64,000 bases of DNA from Anniella stebbinsi (taxonomy: Eukaryota; Chordata; Lepidosauria; Squamata; Anniellidae): assembly GCA_029215795.1 (NCBI GenBank), contig JARDYH010000004.1, positions 29,888,001 through 29,952,000 of the forward strand, read 5' to 3'. The notes under the pieces are model-generated. The model worked only from the letters and a program-made list of their open reading frames with translations. It was not told the DNA's origin and made no database searches. A program made the translations under genes and the position numbers. Below, one piece after another: positions 1 through 10,825 of the stretch (position 1 is the first letter of the stretch; each line of letters begins with the position of its first letter).

Positions 1-118
1 AACGATACCTTTTAGTCAAGAATGTGTTACTTGTGAATGATGTTACTGAAGGACCATAGCAGGAGGGAGCTTTCTTTAAAATGAACATACATTCCAGCCA
101 ATGGAGATTTTTCATTAG

Positions 119-332
119 TGGAGTGGAGGTTGGAGGTTTCGATTTCAGTGGGCCTGTGAATCCATTTGATCAGAACCAGCTAGAACTCTAAAGAAGCCAT
201 CCAAGGTGCTGAACCATTTCTCCAAAACAGGTTCAGCACTTTGGTTAGCTCCTTTGGCATTCTTGCTGGCTTTCATTGAAACCTGGAATGGATTCACAGG
301 CCCACTGAAATCGGAGCCACCAGCCTCCACTG
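119..332. mobile_element. Palindromic MITE, AGTGGAGG family (copy 1)
   Basis: Two arms of about 100 bp read as inverted copies (…GATTTCAGTGGGCCTGTGAA… and its complement) and end in AGTGGAGG/CCTCCACT. The hexamer CATTAG flanks both ends (113-118 and 333-338). Confidence 0.75.
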
Positions 333-2029
333 CATTAGAATTCTAGATGCAAGAAATGAAATGTGCCTAAAATATGCTTTGCTCAGGGCACATGGTGGTC
401 TGGATTGTGTAAGTACAACTGAGGCAGGTTGGAGGGTGGATGGTTCTGCCCTTGGATGAGGAGTTAAATGTCTTCTTCAACTCCAAAAGTATTAAGGCCA
501 TCTGATCTGGAGATGGGTTGAAGGCCCTGCCCAAGGTGACACACTGGAGCACAAAAGATGGCTAGAACATTTGGCCAAAACATGCTGCTTTCAGCCATAA
601 CTTCAGTGGCTCTAGCCAGCAGCAGTCCTGGATGTCTAAGATGGAGTTGCTGTAGAATTGATCATAGAAAATAATCTTTCAAAAACCCGTGAATACCAAG
701 GAATAGCATTCAGTGATTAAACCAATGTGGATGGAGGTGGGGGCGGGGACTGCTTGCAGTAAATAGCTTTAAGATCAAAGAGCAAGAACCACTTCATAAC
801 GTTCAAATAAACCAAGAGAAGACTCTCAAAGTACAGCTCCCTGTATGCCAAGGATAAAGATCGCTGAACACTGAAGCTGTAATACAGCTCTGAAAAACCA
901 CAGCCGTTCAATTCATAGTTCTGGGGAAACTCAGCAGCTCAACTTGACGGGTAGCCAATCACTTGATCTGTTTCGGTTCCTTTTCAATGAGCATCTTAAT
1001 CCAAAGCAAAGCCTCAGAAATCTGAATGACTTGTATTCTTCATACGCTTATGGAAATTCCAGAGTGTTTTTCTATACAGCTCTTGAAGGGGTGTTTCTTC
1101 TTTTTGTCTCCTCCCAATACTCTGTAGCATTCTCAATTCTGCTTGCATGCAAATGTAACATTCGCCCCACCCGGCCATGCCCCAATCTGCCTGGCCTTCA
1201 TCTCGTTTCCTCACCACTGACGGCTTCTTTGCATGATACAAAATTCCTGTGCAAGAGACTTGCATGCTGTATGAATTAGCTTCGAACTCAGGTGATCGCA
1301 TCTCATGATATTTTTACACACAGGTTTTCACTGAGTGTACCTAGTTCATTAATTAGTTTAGTGGTTAGTTGTTTGAAAGATTTGTATATTTGCTGCCTTC
1401 CTGCCAAACAGCAATGAAAGTGGCTCAATAAAATTCCATTCAAATGTTAGCAATCGTAAAAGAAAACAGAAAACAATTAAAATCCACCATTAAACTAAAA
1501 TAATGGATTTAAAATAACAATTCACTGAGTCAGCAGCCAGGAAACCATCTGCAGACCAAAACAGGAGGACAAGCACAGTGAAACAAAACAAACATGACAC
1601 GAGATTAAATGAAATCACCTGAAATACCATCATAAGTCCGAATAAACAGGGCAAAATTTGCCTGGTACCTAAAGATTAATAACAAAGAGAGGGAGGGACC
1701 TGGGGGGGGGGGAAGTTTCATTCTTAGGGGGCCACCAGAGAAAAGGCAACCAGTCTCATCGGGCAAGGGCGCCCAGGGAATGGCTAATCTCAGCTGCTAG
1801 GGAGGTTGTTATGAGAGGAAGCAGTTCTCCATATGGTGGGAGGATGTGTTTAGCCACAGCTTCCTGGCACATACACGCTAATGGCAGACAGAGTGAAAAA
1901 CCAAGTCAGATTGTACAATGAGACTATTTACATGTGGCTTTCATGCCGATTGCTATGAGGAAATGTTCTCTGTGTCAGGACTTTTAAAATGAAAAATGCT
2001 TTGCAGAGATTGCCTACTATAAGCATTTC

Positions 2030-2130
2030 TGCATGAGCGATTATTTGCATGCTCATGATTGGCCACTCACAGAAGTTTGTGGGTCCTTTAGATGAGGTCG
2101 TCAACCTCCAGGACATCTCCTGTGCTATCA
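2030..2130. repeat. Decayed copy of the 19035-19400 repeat
   Basis: GCATGCTCATGATTGGCCAC and GAAGTTTGTGGGTCC align with GCATGCTTGTTACTGGGCAC and GATTTTTGCGGGTCC near 19055-19095. Confidence 0.45.
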
Positions 2131-2226
2131 CATAGAGATAGTCACACAGAGATAATCAGCTATTTTTTTTATTTTAAAATGTGCAAAATCAGCTCCGTGT
2201 AAACTTGGCATTGTGCTATAATTCCA

Positions 2227-2240
2227 CCACTAGATGGCAC
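2227..2240 (+). promoter_or_regulatory. CTCF-type motif (perfect consensus)
   Basis: CCACTAGATGGCAC matches the vertebrate CTCF core consensus CCASYAGRKGGCRS at all 14 positions. It lies about 8 kb upstream of EMILIN3 in sequence with no evident repeat. Occupancy cannot be known from sequence. Confidence 0.5.
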
Positions 2241-3342
2241 TGTTTCGTTGAAGTGAATGGAACACACAGAGAGAGGAAGTATTCAATTCAAATGACATGG
2301 CTGCCCGTGACTGTGTAATTGCACTGATCGTAATCCCAGAAAGAAAGTGGAAGCATAAAGCCCTGTTAAAGCAGCAGGATTTTTTGTTTTGTTTTTAATA
2401 TAGAGAAGTTCTATGTTTCATTCCTGTGGAGTGGTCTTGTGTTTGTATTTCCATGTTGTTTCTCATCTCTTCCTTCCTTCTTTCCTTCCCTTTTTCTTTG
2501 GGGGGATGTTGTAAATTGTAACAGTAAATCATTAGTATGCATCCTACCCATCCACCTACCTGTTGCTGCAGCTGAAGTATGTTGTCTGTCTTGACACAAC
2601 TAGATCTTTTGTCCCTGCTATTCAAAAATGCTCACCTTTCTGGTGATATGGAGTGACCTCTGCTGGACAAAGGAGGTGATGTTGTCCAGCCATGACTTGT
2701 CCTGGGACAGCATATTAAAAGATCCCTGGACTAGCCTGGGACTAGCTGTCCTGTGGCCATCCACATTATATTTCATGCATATGGCAAACAGGTACTAGAG
2801 AGGATATTATGGTTTCTCTGGATTTTTATGGGGTAAATTTGATTGTCTTCCAAACACCTATAATCAACTTTAGATTGGACAGCTAAACAATATTTTAAGG
2901 CTGTAGTCCTGGACATACTTGCCTGGGGGTAAGTCTCACTGAACTCAGCAGGAGTAACATCTGAGGAAACATGAATAGGATTGGTTGTACAACACACAGA
3001 ATAGCCAATTAAAATAAATAAAATTGATAAATCATATGCTTGGATCTGCTTAGACCAGAGCCATTGCAAGACAAGTTAGTCATTACTAACTTAAGTCCCA
3101 TTGATTACAATGGGTCTACTCTAAGCAAGACTAAGTCTGGATCCAACCCATTATTCTTATAACTTTTCTTTGAGAAGTTGGCAGACAATCGCCTACAGAG
3201 AAGTAAGATAACTTAGTCCTCTTCATGCTTGTAGGAGCATGTGTCACTCACTGCTGATGCGATGCTAGGATGGAAAGCAAAAGGAGTGATTTTTCTTCTG
3301 CAAAAATGCTACAGTTCAGGGTGAATTATCATGGCCACTTCG

Positions 3343-3343
<1 letters not shown>

Positions 3344-3382
<39 letters not shown>

Positions 3383-3385
3383 TTT
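3344..3385. repeat. (TTTA)n microsatellite
   Basis: About ten uninterrupted ATTT units. Confidence 0.95.
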
Positions 3386-4794
3386 TTGCAATCATCCCAT
3401 GGTACAATGTGTGGGAATTCACTCTTGTGAAAGGGTCAAATACCTATTTGGTTCCTAGCTACCATGAAATGACTAGTTCAGTGTAAGTGATTGCTCATTT
3501 CCAGCCCGTATTTGGGTCATTTTCAGGGCTGGCCTTACCATTAGGCAAGGGGAAGCAGTCAAAGAGCTCCATCACACCAGCTTTTTATTGCTCTCTCATC
3601 ATGCCTAGTTTGCAGTTTTGCAATGCGGTACTCACATGTCATCAGCACTGTCCTGCACTCATCTCACCTCTTCCCCTCCCTTTTCCATTGAGTAGGGAAA
3701 GTCTGGTTTATTTCCTCCATGTGGGATTAAAGTGCCCTCCTTGCATTTTTTTTTCTTTTGTTGGGGGCGTGTGCTTTGAACATGTGCTTGCTGACAAAAG
3801 AGGAGGGTGGAGTGATTCTTCTTCTCCTCCTCCAGGGGCTTTTGCTGCTCCAACCCAACCTCCTTGCCTCCTTGTCTGTAGAAACAGTGTTAAGTCAATT
3901 AAATGTTGAATCGGTAAAATATTAGACAACAAAGCCAGAGTGAGGGGGCAGGCTCCCATGCCCATCATCTGACAAGAACCAATGAAATGGAGGGGGAAGG
4001 AGAAGGGGTGGGGTAGGGTAGGGTGGGCACAATAATAGGGGAACAAGCAAGTGAAAAGAGAGTCCCCTAGTATAGCTAGGATCGTGAAAGGGACCAGGAC
4101 TTGCCATGCTAAAGAAACGGAGGTCAAAATTGCAGGTGCATACTGGGGGTGGGGGAGGAGGCATGATGGAGCTCAAGGAGAGAACTGTGTGCCTTCCAGC
4201 CGACTTTGCACCCAGTAAGTTAGCCTACTGCCTTTAAGTTCAGTGGGGAACATTGTCCCATCATTAGTGTGGAAGACAGATTCATCTGCCAGTCCAGTCA
4301 GCTTTTGTACACGGAATGGGGGGGGGGGGGTTGCCATCTTGTTCTTCATCTCAGGCAGCAAAATGTCTTGGGCTGCCCTCACCATTTTACAAGCTCCAGT
4401 CTTCCCTCCACTCCGGATAACCATTCTGGTCTGGGATGTCTGTATCAAGGGACTCCAGTGGAAGTTCCGTTTGGATTGCTTTGAACTAAAAAACCTCAGT
4501 GGATATCCCTGCCCGGGTTGCATGAAAACCTTATCACACCGTGACTGCAAAAATCACAACATACTAGGAGTCAAATAACTGTGTGAACAGAGAACTTTAC
4601 ATTTGTAATGGAAAGGAATCTATTTGTGGTGTAAATTTGATTGTCCTTCCAATTCCTAAAATCAATGTTTGACATTGACTGTTGACTAAAGATATGAAAA
4701 GGGGAAAAAAAAGAAGGAAACTTCAAGATAGCTCAGTTTTTGCCCATGTGAGGAAAAAAAATCCAGAACATAATTTAAACATAGGGTGATGCCT

Positions 4795-4985
4795 TATAAT
4801 GAGCTATGCCAATGGACCATATAGTCCAATATTGTCAACACTGAGTGGCAGCAGCTCTCTTTGATTTCAGGCAGTATTCTTTCCTAGCCCTTGCTGAAGA
4901 TATCAGGGATTGAAGCTGGGACCTTTTGAATGCAAGACATGTGCTCTATCTCTGAGCGTCAGCTCATCCCCTCTGTAGCTATGCA
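4795..4985 (-). mobile_element. tRNA-derived SINE, reverse orientation
   Basis: On the - strand the tRNA-like head has GAGCACATGTCTTGCATTC and a degenerate B box. It is followed by CCTGAAATCAAAGAGAGCTG and GACAATATTGGACTATATGG. Confidence 0.65.
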
Positions 4986-5164
4986 TTAAAATCGGTGATT
5001 CAGGGGATACCCCCCCTGGAGGGGGGGGTTAGGCCTAGATTTCAGATACCAGCTTGCATGGGAAATCTTGGCTGCATTACTCTATCTGTTGGCTGCAAAT
5101 TCTCATTGATTGATTGATTTAAAAATATTTCATTTTCAATGACAGCAAAACAAAAATCAGAAAG

Positions 5165-5192
5165 GAGAGAGAGAGAGAGAGAGAGAGAGAGA
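5165..5192. repeat. (GA)n microsatellite
   Basis: Fourteen uninterrupted GA units. Confidence 0.9.
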
Positions 5193-7229
5193 TTCAACAT
5201 TTCTATTTCAAATATATGTATTAATATAAGCAGTCCGTATATCTATATAAGCAAGCATCCAAATGAAATTGACAACTGGAGGGTATATGTTCAAATGTAG
5301 CAAGTGCAGTAAAATCTTCAGAATTGTGAGTCTCTTTGCAACTGTTAGGGTCCTCAAAGTCCACTTTTGCTGTCCCCACATCACAGAAATATAGTTTAAA
5401 AGCACACAAACATCCACAATTAGCACAGATTTTTCAAGAACAAAACTTATGCTGGCAATCACTTCCAACCAGAAAGGAATCACACCATATGCCTCAGTGT
5501 CGCTTTGTCCACATGACACCTCCAGCATCTAGCTGAGTTAGCCAACTTAACAAGCCTGTGTGATGTCCAAGTCATCTCTAAAGTAAGTTTTGAAGTGTTC
5601 TACATCACATGGTTAGGATGAGAAAATGGTGTTCCTAGTTCGAAGCTCTAAACTGGAACCCAGCAGAATGATGCAGAGATGTTTGTTAATGCAATTTGGT
5701 GCAAAGGCAGTGGACAGAGTCTGTGCATAGCTGGAAAGAGGATGGACTAACATAACCAGTACTAGACTTGTAACACTAGATACAGTTTCAGTGTTTCAAT
5801 ACGCAGCATTTCTACAGCACATACTTAAACTAATTTAATGTTTATTCCCTCAACCCTGGGAACACTGGGAACTGTCATTCTGGGAAGGGATCTAAGGATG
5901 TGCAATACAGACAGCCCAACACTATCACCAAGTGACAATTCCTAGAATTCTTTGGGAAACGCTGTGACAGTTAAAACTGGTATACTTAAAACATGTGTGT
6001 GTGTCTTTGTGTGTGTAGGGTGGCTGCTGCTGTTCCACAGGAACATGGACAGGCAGAGCTACCATAAGACTATCTAGGCTATGTCTCACATGCTCTCCCA
6101 GGTTTTAAATCCGCAGCATCTTCAGTTAAAACAGTCAGATAGTAGATGCTATGAAAGACCCGTGCCAGATACTTCAGGAAGCTACTATTATTGAGAGTGG
6201 ACCAGAATTGGTGGGCACATTTGGAATTTTGAGTGTCATGGGTGCTCTCACAAAATGGCTGCCATTGGGGACGGCTTGCCCATTCATAAAATGATTGACA
6301 TAGTGGGCATGGCCAGTCACCAAACATGAATTTCCCAGAAGGTAAACTGGTGAGACTGAAAGAAAAATAACTTGCCCAAGAACTTAAGTACAAGGCAGGG
6401 GTGAGCTCCAAAGCACAAGACCACTCATTCAAACCCAAATAAAGATAATGCTGGAAGGCAGCCCTTCACTTTGCAGCATCCTAGCCTTCCAAATCGGGAG
6501 CCTGGTGAGCACCAAGAAAGCTGTCTGAGGGACACCACATTGGAGAACCTAACAGTAGACAATACTGGGTTAAATGGACAAATAGGCTGAAATCTTTTGG
6601 GGGATTCATGATGGCTGTGCCCTCCCAGTTACAACACAATACAGATTTGTCATGTAGGTATACAGCTTTTCCACCAATATTTTCCAAGTAATAATGATTG
6701 AAAGTATGCTACAAGATGCAGGGCTACATCCAGCAGGATGATCCTTATGATCAAGGGATACTTCCACAAGTCACAAGTCAACGTTTCCACAACTCAATGA
6801 TTCCACAAGTCAATGATCCTGTGGTCCTAAAACGATCAAGGAGTGCTTCCACAAGTCATTTCCATGTGTAAGGCGTCATATGGGAAGAGTCAATGTACAT
6901 TCTCATGAGGTCATGTTCACATGAGAGGGGGGGTGTTTTTGGTGAGTCTGACATGTGATTCAGTGAAATCAGTCTCCACAAACCTCATGCAGAGCTCAGA
7001 TGGATCCACTGAAAGCTGAATTAATCTTCCATTGGATGGAGGCACCAGATCCTGGGGAGCATTCATGGCATGTTTGGGAACTTCTAGAGATGTTTGGCTG
7101 TCTACAGTTGTAAACTGAATGCTGGAAGATGGGTCTTGGGATAATTCAGCAAAACTCTCCTTAGATTTTGTAAGTTTCGTGGCAGACCTAGAGGAATTCC
7201 TCAATTCGTATTGAGTATGGTATAGAGAG

Positions 7230-7460
7230 ACAGTTAGACAGCCAATGGGGTGTGGTGCTTAGGGTGTTGGGCAAAGACCAGAGAGACCCAGGTTCTAGTC
7301 CTCACTCTGCCATGGAGCTCCCTGGGTGACTTTGGGCCAGTCACTGACTCTCAGCCTAAAATGAGAGTGAAATGAGGATATAATGGCGAGGAGGATATAT
7401 GCTGCCTTGGGCTCCTTGGAGGAAAGGTGGGATATAAATATAACAAATAAATATTATAGG
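7230..7460 (+). mobile_element. Sauria-type tRNA-derived SINE
   Basis: It has a tRNA-like head (GGGGTGTGGTGCTTAGGGTG, with the B-box-like GGTTCTAGTCC) and then CTTTGGGCCAGTCACTGACTC. The 3' part is TTGGAGGAAAGGTGGGATAT followed by AAATAAATA. This order matches the Sauria (Squam1) SINE of lizards as I know it, and is one reason for the squamate assignment. Confidence 0.8.
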
Positions 7461-7966
7461 TGATAGAGCCAGATGGGGAAGGATACACAAAACACTGCAC
7501 TGCCTTTTACTGGATACTGCTTTGCATTCATCCACCCATGGAGCACATGAATGTCTTGAATTGGCTTGGCTGAGGAAAGACCATGGAATGACAAGGATGC
7601 TGGACTTGTTTGGCAATACCTATGACAAGTTGGACACCTATATTTTCTTAGTTCCTAGCTAGCTAGCCACAATAGTCATAAACACATTTCACTTTGTGTA
7701 GGATGATAGTCTCAGATATTTGGACAACTCCCATGATTTTGTTTGCTCTTTTTGCATGGTGTTGTCATGATTTGTCAATGGCATATGGCATATTGAATGA
7801 ATCTTATGGATGTTCCAGCATGTGTCCAGCTTATGGGCATTTTCACAATGCCCACAACTTCAGTGCCATGTCAATCTTCTATGATGACTTAGTCCAATCC
7901 ACTTAAAAGAAAAAAGAAAAGAAGTTCTACATCATGATAGGATCTAGAACATTCATTACATTTGTG

Positions 7967-7967
7967 G

Positions 7968-8007
<40 letters not shown>

Positions 8008-8008
8008 G
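7967..8008. repeat. (TTA)n microsatellite
   Basis: About fourteen TTA units. Confidence 0.95.
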
Positions 8009-8724
8009 CCCTTTTACTTTGCAAAATCCCTTACCTTATTGGTCTTCACAACTTCCCTATAAAGCAGGTCATTATTATCCCCATTGACAGATAGGGCACC
8101 AAGTCTGAGACTTGGCCAAGTCTACACATGACACCAAAGGAGCTTTAGCTACTTGCACAAGCAGACCACATGCTTTTCAAACACCAGGCTCTCCAGTAAC
8201 AAGAAACTCTCCTGAGATCCTGGAAAGGTGCTGCCAGTCAGATGAAAAGTCAGTATTGGCTAGATGGATTCACTGTAAAAGCCAGCTTCATTTATATAAT
8301 GAGAACCTAGGCCTATTTCAACCCGAGGTCAATCCAGTAGGTTCTATCCAGTGGCCTAACTTGGCTTTGGATGGTCAAGGAGAAGGGGAGGTTAAAAAGA
8401 CCATGTCAGTGTATCAATAACCCTGCTAATTCTACCATTTTAAAAGTTGTTGAGAGATGTTCTTATGACTTGATCTACGGAAGTGACTACCTGGTGTAGT
8501 CCTCTAAGTACTTAATATCTACCAGGGTTCCAGCCCATCTCTATGAATCGAAAAGTACAGGAATTGGTTGTGTTTACTTGGTCTCTAGGGGAAACCACTT
8601 TGGACATGCTAAAATGCATATTCTTCTTGCTCATTCACTTCTTAAGCCACCTGGCAAATGAAACACATCCCCGTGGGTAAGCCCTTCTATTCTCTAACCT
8701 GCCTCACAGGTAGAACAAGGATGT

Positions 8725-8832
8725 AAAAGTGACACCGTATAGATTGAATAAGACAATTGGTCCATCTAGTCCAGAGCTGTCCCACTAGCTGTCCCACTAG
8801 CCCTGACTGGTGATGGCTCTCCAGCTGCACCA
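8725..8832 (-). mobile_element. Truncated tRNA-derived SINE, reverse orientation
   Basis: The tail part of the same family is recognisable by TTGGTCCATCTAGTCCAG and TGATGGCTCTCCAGCTGC. The tRNA head is missing. Confidence 0.45.
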
Positions 8833-8899
8833 CCTAAGATCCACTACAAACACAAGGTGATTGAACCTTCTACCTGCGAGTCCATACGTCGAGCCATGA

Positions 8900-9545
8900 T
8901 CCAACTCAGTTCTGGCAGACTAGGGAACCTAGCTGCAAGAGCATTCCACCTTTCTGTTTTGGTGGTACTTTTTGGTAGTGAACTTCAACTAGTTCAAAAT
9001 ATGGCAGCCAGGTTGGTCACCGGTACATCTAGGAGTGACCATATTACGCCAGCTTTAAAATCGCTGCACTGGCTGCCAATTAGTTTCCGGGCGAAGTATA
9101 AAGTGTTGGTTATTACCTTTAAAGCCCTACATGGTTTGGGTCCAGGTTACCTGCGGGATCGCCTTCTCCCATACAATCCGCCCCACACGCTCAGGTCCTC
9201 TGGGAAGAACTTACTGCAGTCGGCCAAGACTAGGCTGACAACCGTCACCCAGAGGACCTTCTCTTCTGCCACTCCCAGACTGTGGAATGACCTGCTGGAG
9301 GAGACTCGTCAACTTAACAGTCTTTTAGAATTTAAGAAAGCTATAAAGACTGTTCTCTCCTGGCAGGCATATCCAGTGGAATTTTAGAATGTTTTAAGGA
9401 TGTTTTTAGGATGTTTTTAGGATGTTTTAATGCAGTTTTAATAATATGTGTCATGTTTTAATCAGTTTTATGTATTTTATCGTTGTTCCCTGCCTCGATC
9501 CAGACGGAGAGGCGGGTAAGAAATAAATTATTGTTGTTGTGGTGG
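8900..9545 (+). pseudogene. L2/CR1-clade LINE, 3' end (C-terminal part of the ORF2 reverse transcriptase protein)
   Basis: The + frame from 8857 to 9387 encodes QNMAARLVTGTSRSDHIT, LKSLHWLPI, FKALHGLGP and RLWNDLLEETR. These are the conserved C-terminal blocks after the reverse transcriptase domain in L2-clade elements. A 3'UTR-like tail with GATCCAGACGGAGAGGCGGG and a GTT/GTG tail follow. The reverse transcriptase catalytic part is absent, so the copy is 5' truncated and dead. Confidence 0.85.
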
Positions 9546-9949
9546 TGGTGGTGGTGTGGAAAGAGTCCTACCAGAGGAGGAGGAGGAGGAGACAGAGGAG
9601 AAGATGGAGATTTCCTTATGTGGACTGCAGTGCTCATGATTCCCTTTGTCTATGAGCTCCTGGGAAAGAAATGGTGCCATGTGCACATGGGTGCCATGTG
9701 ATTTATCAGGATCAGATGTGTTGAATCTGGAGAAGCCTGGGAAACACATCATGCCCTGCCAACATTCCTTGAAGCTGGCATTCTGGAAGCAGGCCCTCTA
9801 GAAGGTCCCTCTCTCTAGCTTCCCTGAGCTGCTCCTTGCCTTCCTCTTCCTCTTTTTCTCTTGTCTGTCCCTCTCATCCCTGCCTTTGTTTCTCTCCCCC
9901 TCCTCCCTCCTCCTCCTCCTCTTCTTCTTCTTCTTCTTCTTCTGTATTT

Positions 9950-10472
9950 GTTTGATGCTGCACGGCGGGGGTTTGTCCCGATTGGTAGGGGTGAGCATTT
10001 CAAAGGCCAGGCGGCTGGAGGAGGAGATGGATGGAATATTATGCTAATCCGGAGGGAGGGACCCGCCTCTCTTGCCTGCCGTACTAGGGGAGCCCAGGGC
10101 TGACTGCGAGCAAAGCGAACAGCAAGGAAAGGTACAAAAAGAGAGACTTGGGTCGGGAAGGAGCTCGAGCAATCGCGAACAGAGTTCTTCTCCTCCTTTG
10201 CCCCGGGGAAAGCTCAGATACCTTCGGCTTCGTCCGCCTCTGGTTCCGTGAGACGATTCCCCTCTCCTTGGAAACTTGGGAGCAACTTTGGAAGGCGCGA
10301 AGTAACAAGCCACCTTCTCTTCTGGAGGGATTTTCTTTTTCTTCACCCCCCACCCCCCACCCAGTTTGGAAAGCAGAGAGCAAAGTGGCCCCAGCAGAAA
10401 CTCCCGCGGCAGATCCTTGCTGGTGACAAGAGGAGGGAAAGCGTTTGCAGCCGCGCATTTCTCTCGGAGAAC
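9950..10472 (+). promoter_or_regulatory. GC-rich promoter and 5'UTR region of EMILIN3
   Basis: Base composition changes sharply from the AT-rich flank to a GC-rich stretch with frequent CpG that runs into exon 1. I see no convincing TATA box at a fixed distance. TATTATGCTAAT near 10036 is an AT-rich island in the GC-rich sequence. The transcription start cannot be placed by reading alone. Confidence 0.45.
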
Positions 10473-10678
10473 ATGAACAGGGCAAGGAGATCCTCCGCGA
10501 AAGCTTTCTCCCGCGCGTCGATCGCGTTGCTCTGCATCGGAACGCTGGTTTGCTTCGCCGATGCCAAAGGGACCTATTACCGCCATCCTGTGCCGATCCC
10601 TTACGGCAGCAGATACAACCTCTATACCTCAGGATCTAGCCCTCAGCTCACTCCGGGAAAGCCCATGGGGAAGCACAA
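10473..10678 (+). CDS. EMILIN3: EMILIN3 coding exon 1 (signal peptide)
   Basis: The ATG at 10473 has A at -3. The reading frame upstream is open but lacks another ATG. The exon encodes a basic n-region, a hydrophobic core and an ADA|K cleavage-like site, followed by YYRHP, YNLYTSG and a run leading to the EMI domain. The donor GTAAGC starts at 10679, and the exon ends after two bases of codon 69. Confidence 0.93.
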
Positions 10679-10785
10679 GTAAGCGATTCCAGTTCCCTTG
10701 TTCGTACTTCTCGCTAGCCTTCCGCGTGCTTTTTCTCCATCCCAGCCCCCACCCCCTGGCCAAAAAAGGCGATAGCAAGAAAAGA

Positions 10786-10825
<40 letters not shown>

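Larger units (their letters stand above)
333..4790. other. Gene-free stretch upstream of EMILIN3
   Basis: No exon of a neighbouring gene is recognisable. Contents are decayed repeats (2030-2130, 2895-2965, 3090-3152), one microsatellite and the CTCF-type motif at 2227. In mammals CHD6 lies upstream of EMILIN3. I could not identify any CHD6 coding exon or 3'UTR here. Confidence 0.5.
4986..8724. other. Gene-free stretch, repeat-derived in part
   Basis: It holds a (GA)n run, a Sauria SINE (7230-7460), a (TTA)n run and several partly self-complementary AT-rich segments (for example 5800-5990) that I cannot assign to a family. No coding signal. Confidence 0.5.

Noticed and set aside
944..1279. 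111-residue open frame upstream of EMILIN3 as a possible CHD6 exon or novel gene
   Set aside because: No recognisable domain, no splice context and no biased codon pattern; an equally long frame runs on the other strand.
8857..9387. 176-residue open frame as a host gene
   Set aside because: It matches the C-terminal part of an L2-like LINE ORF2 and is followed by the LINE 3'UTR and tail.
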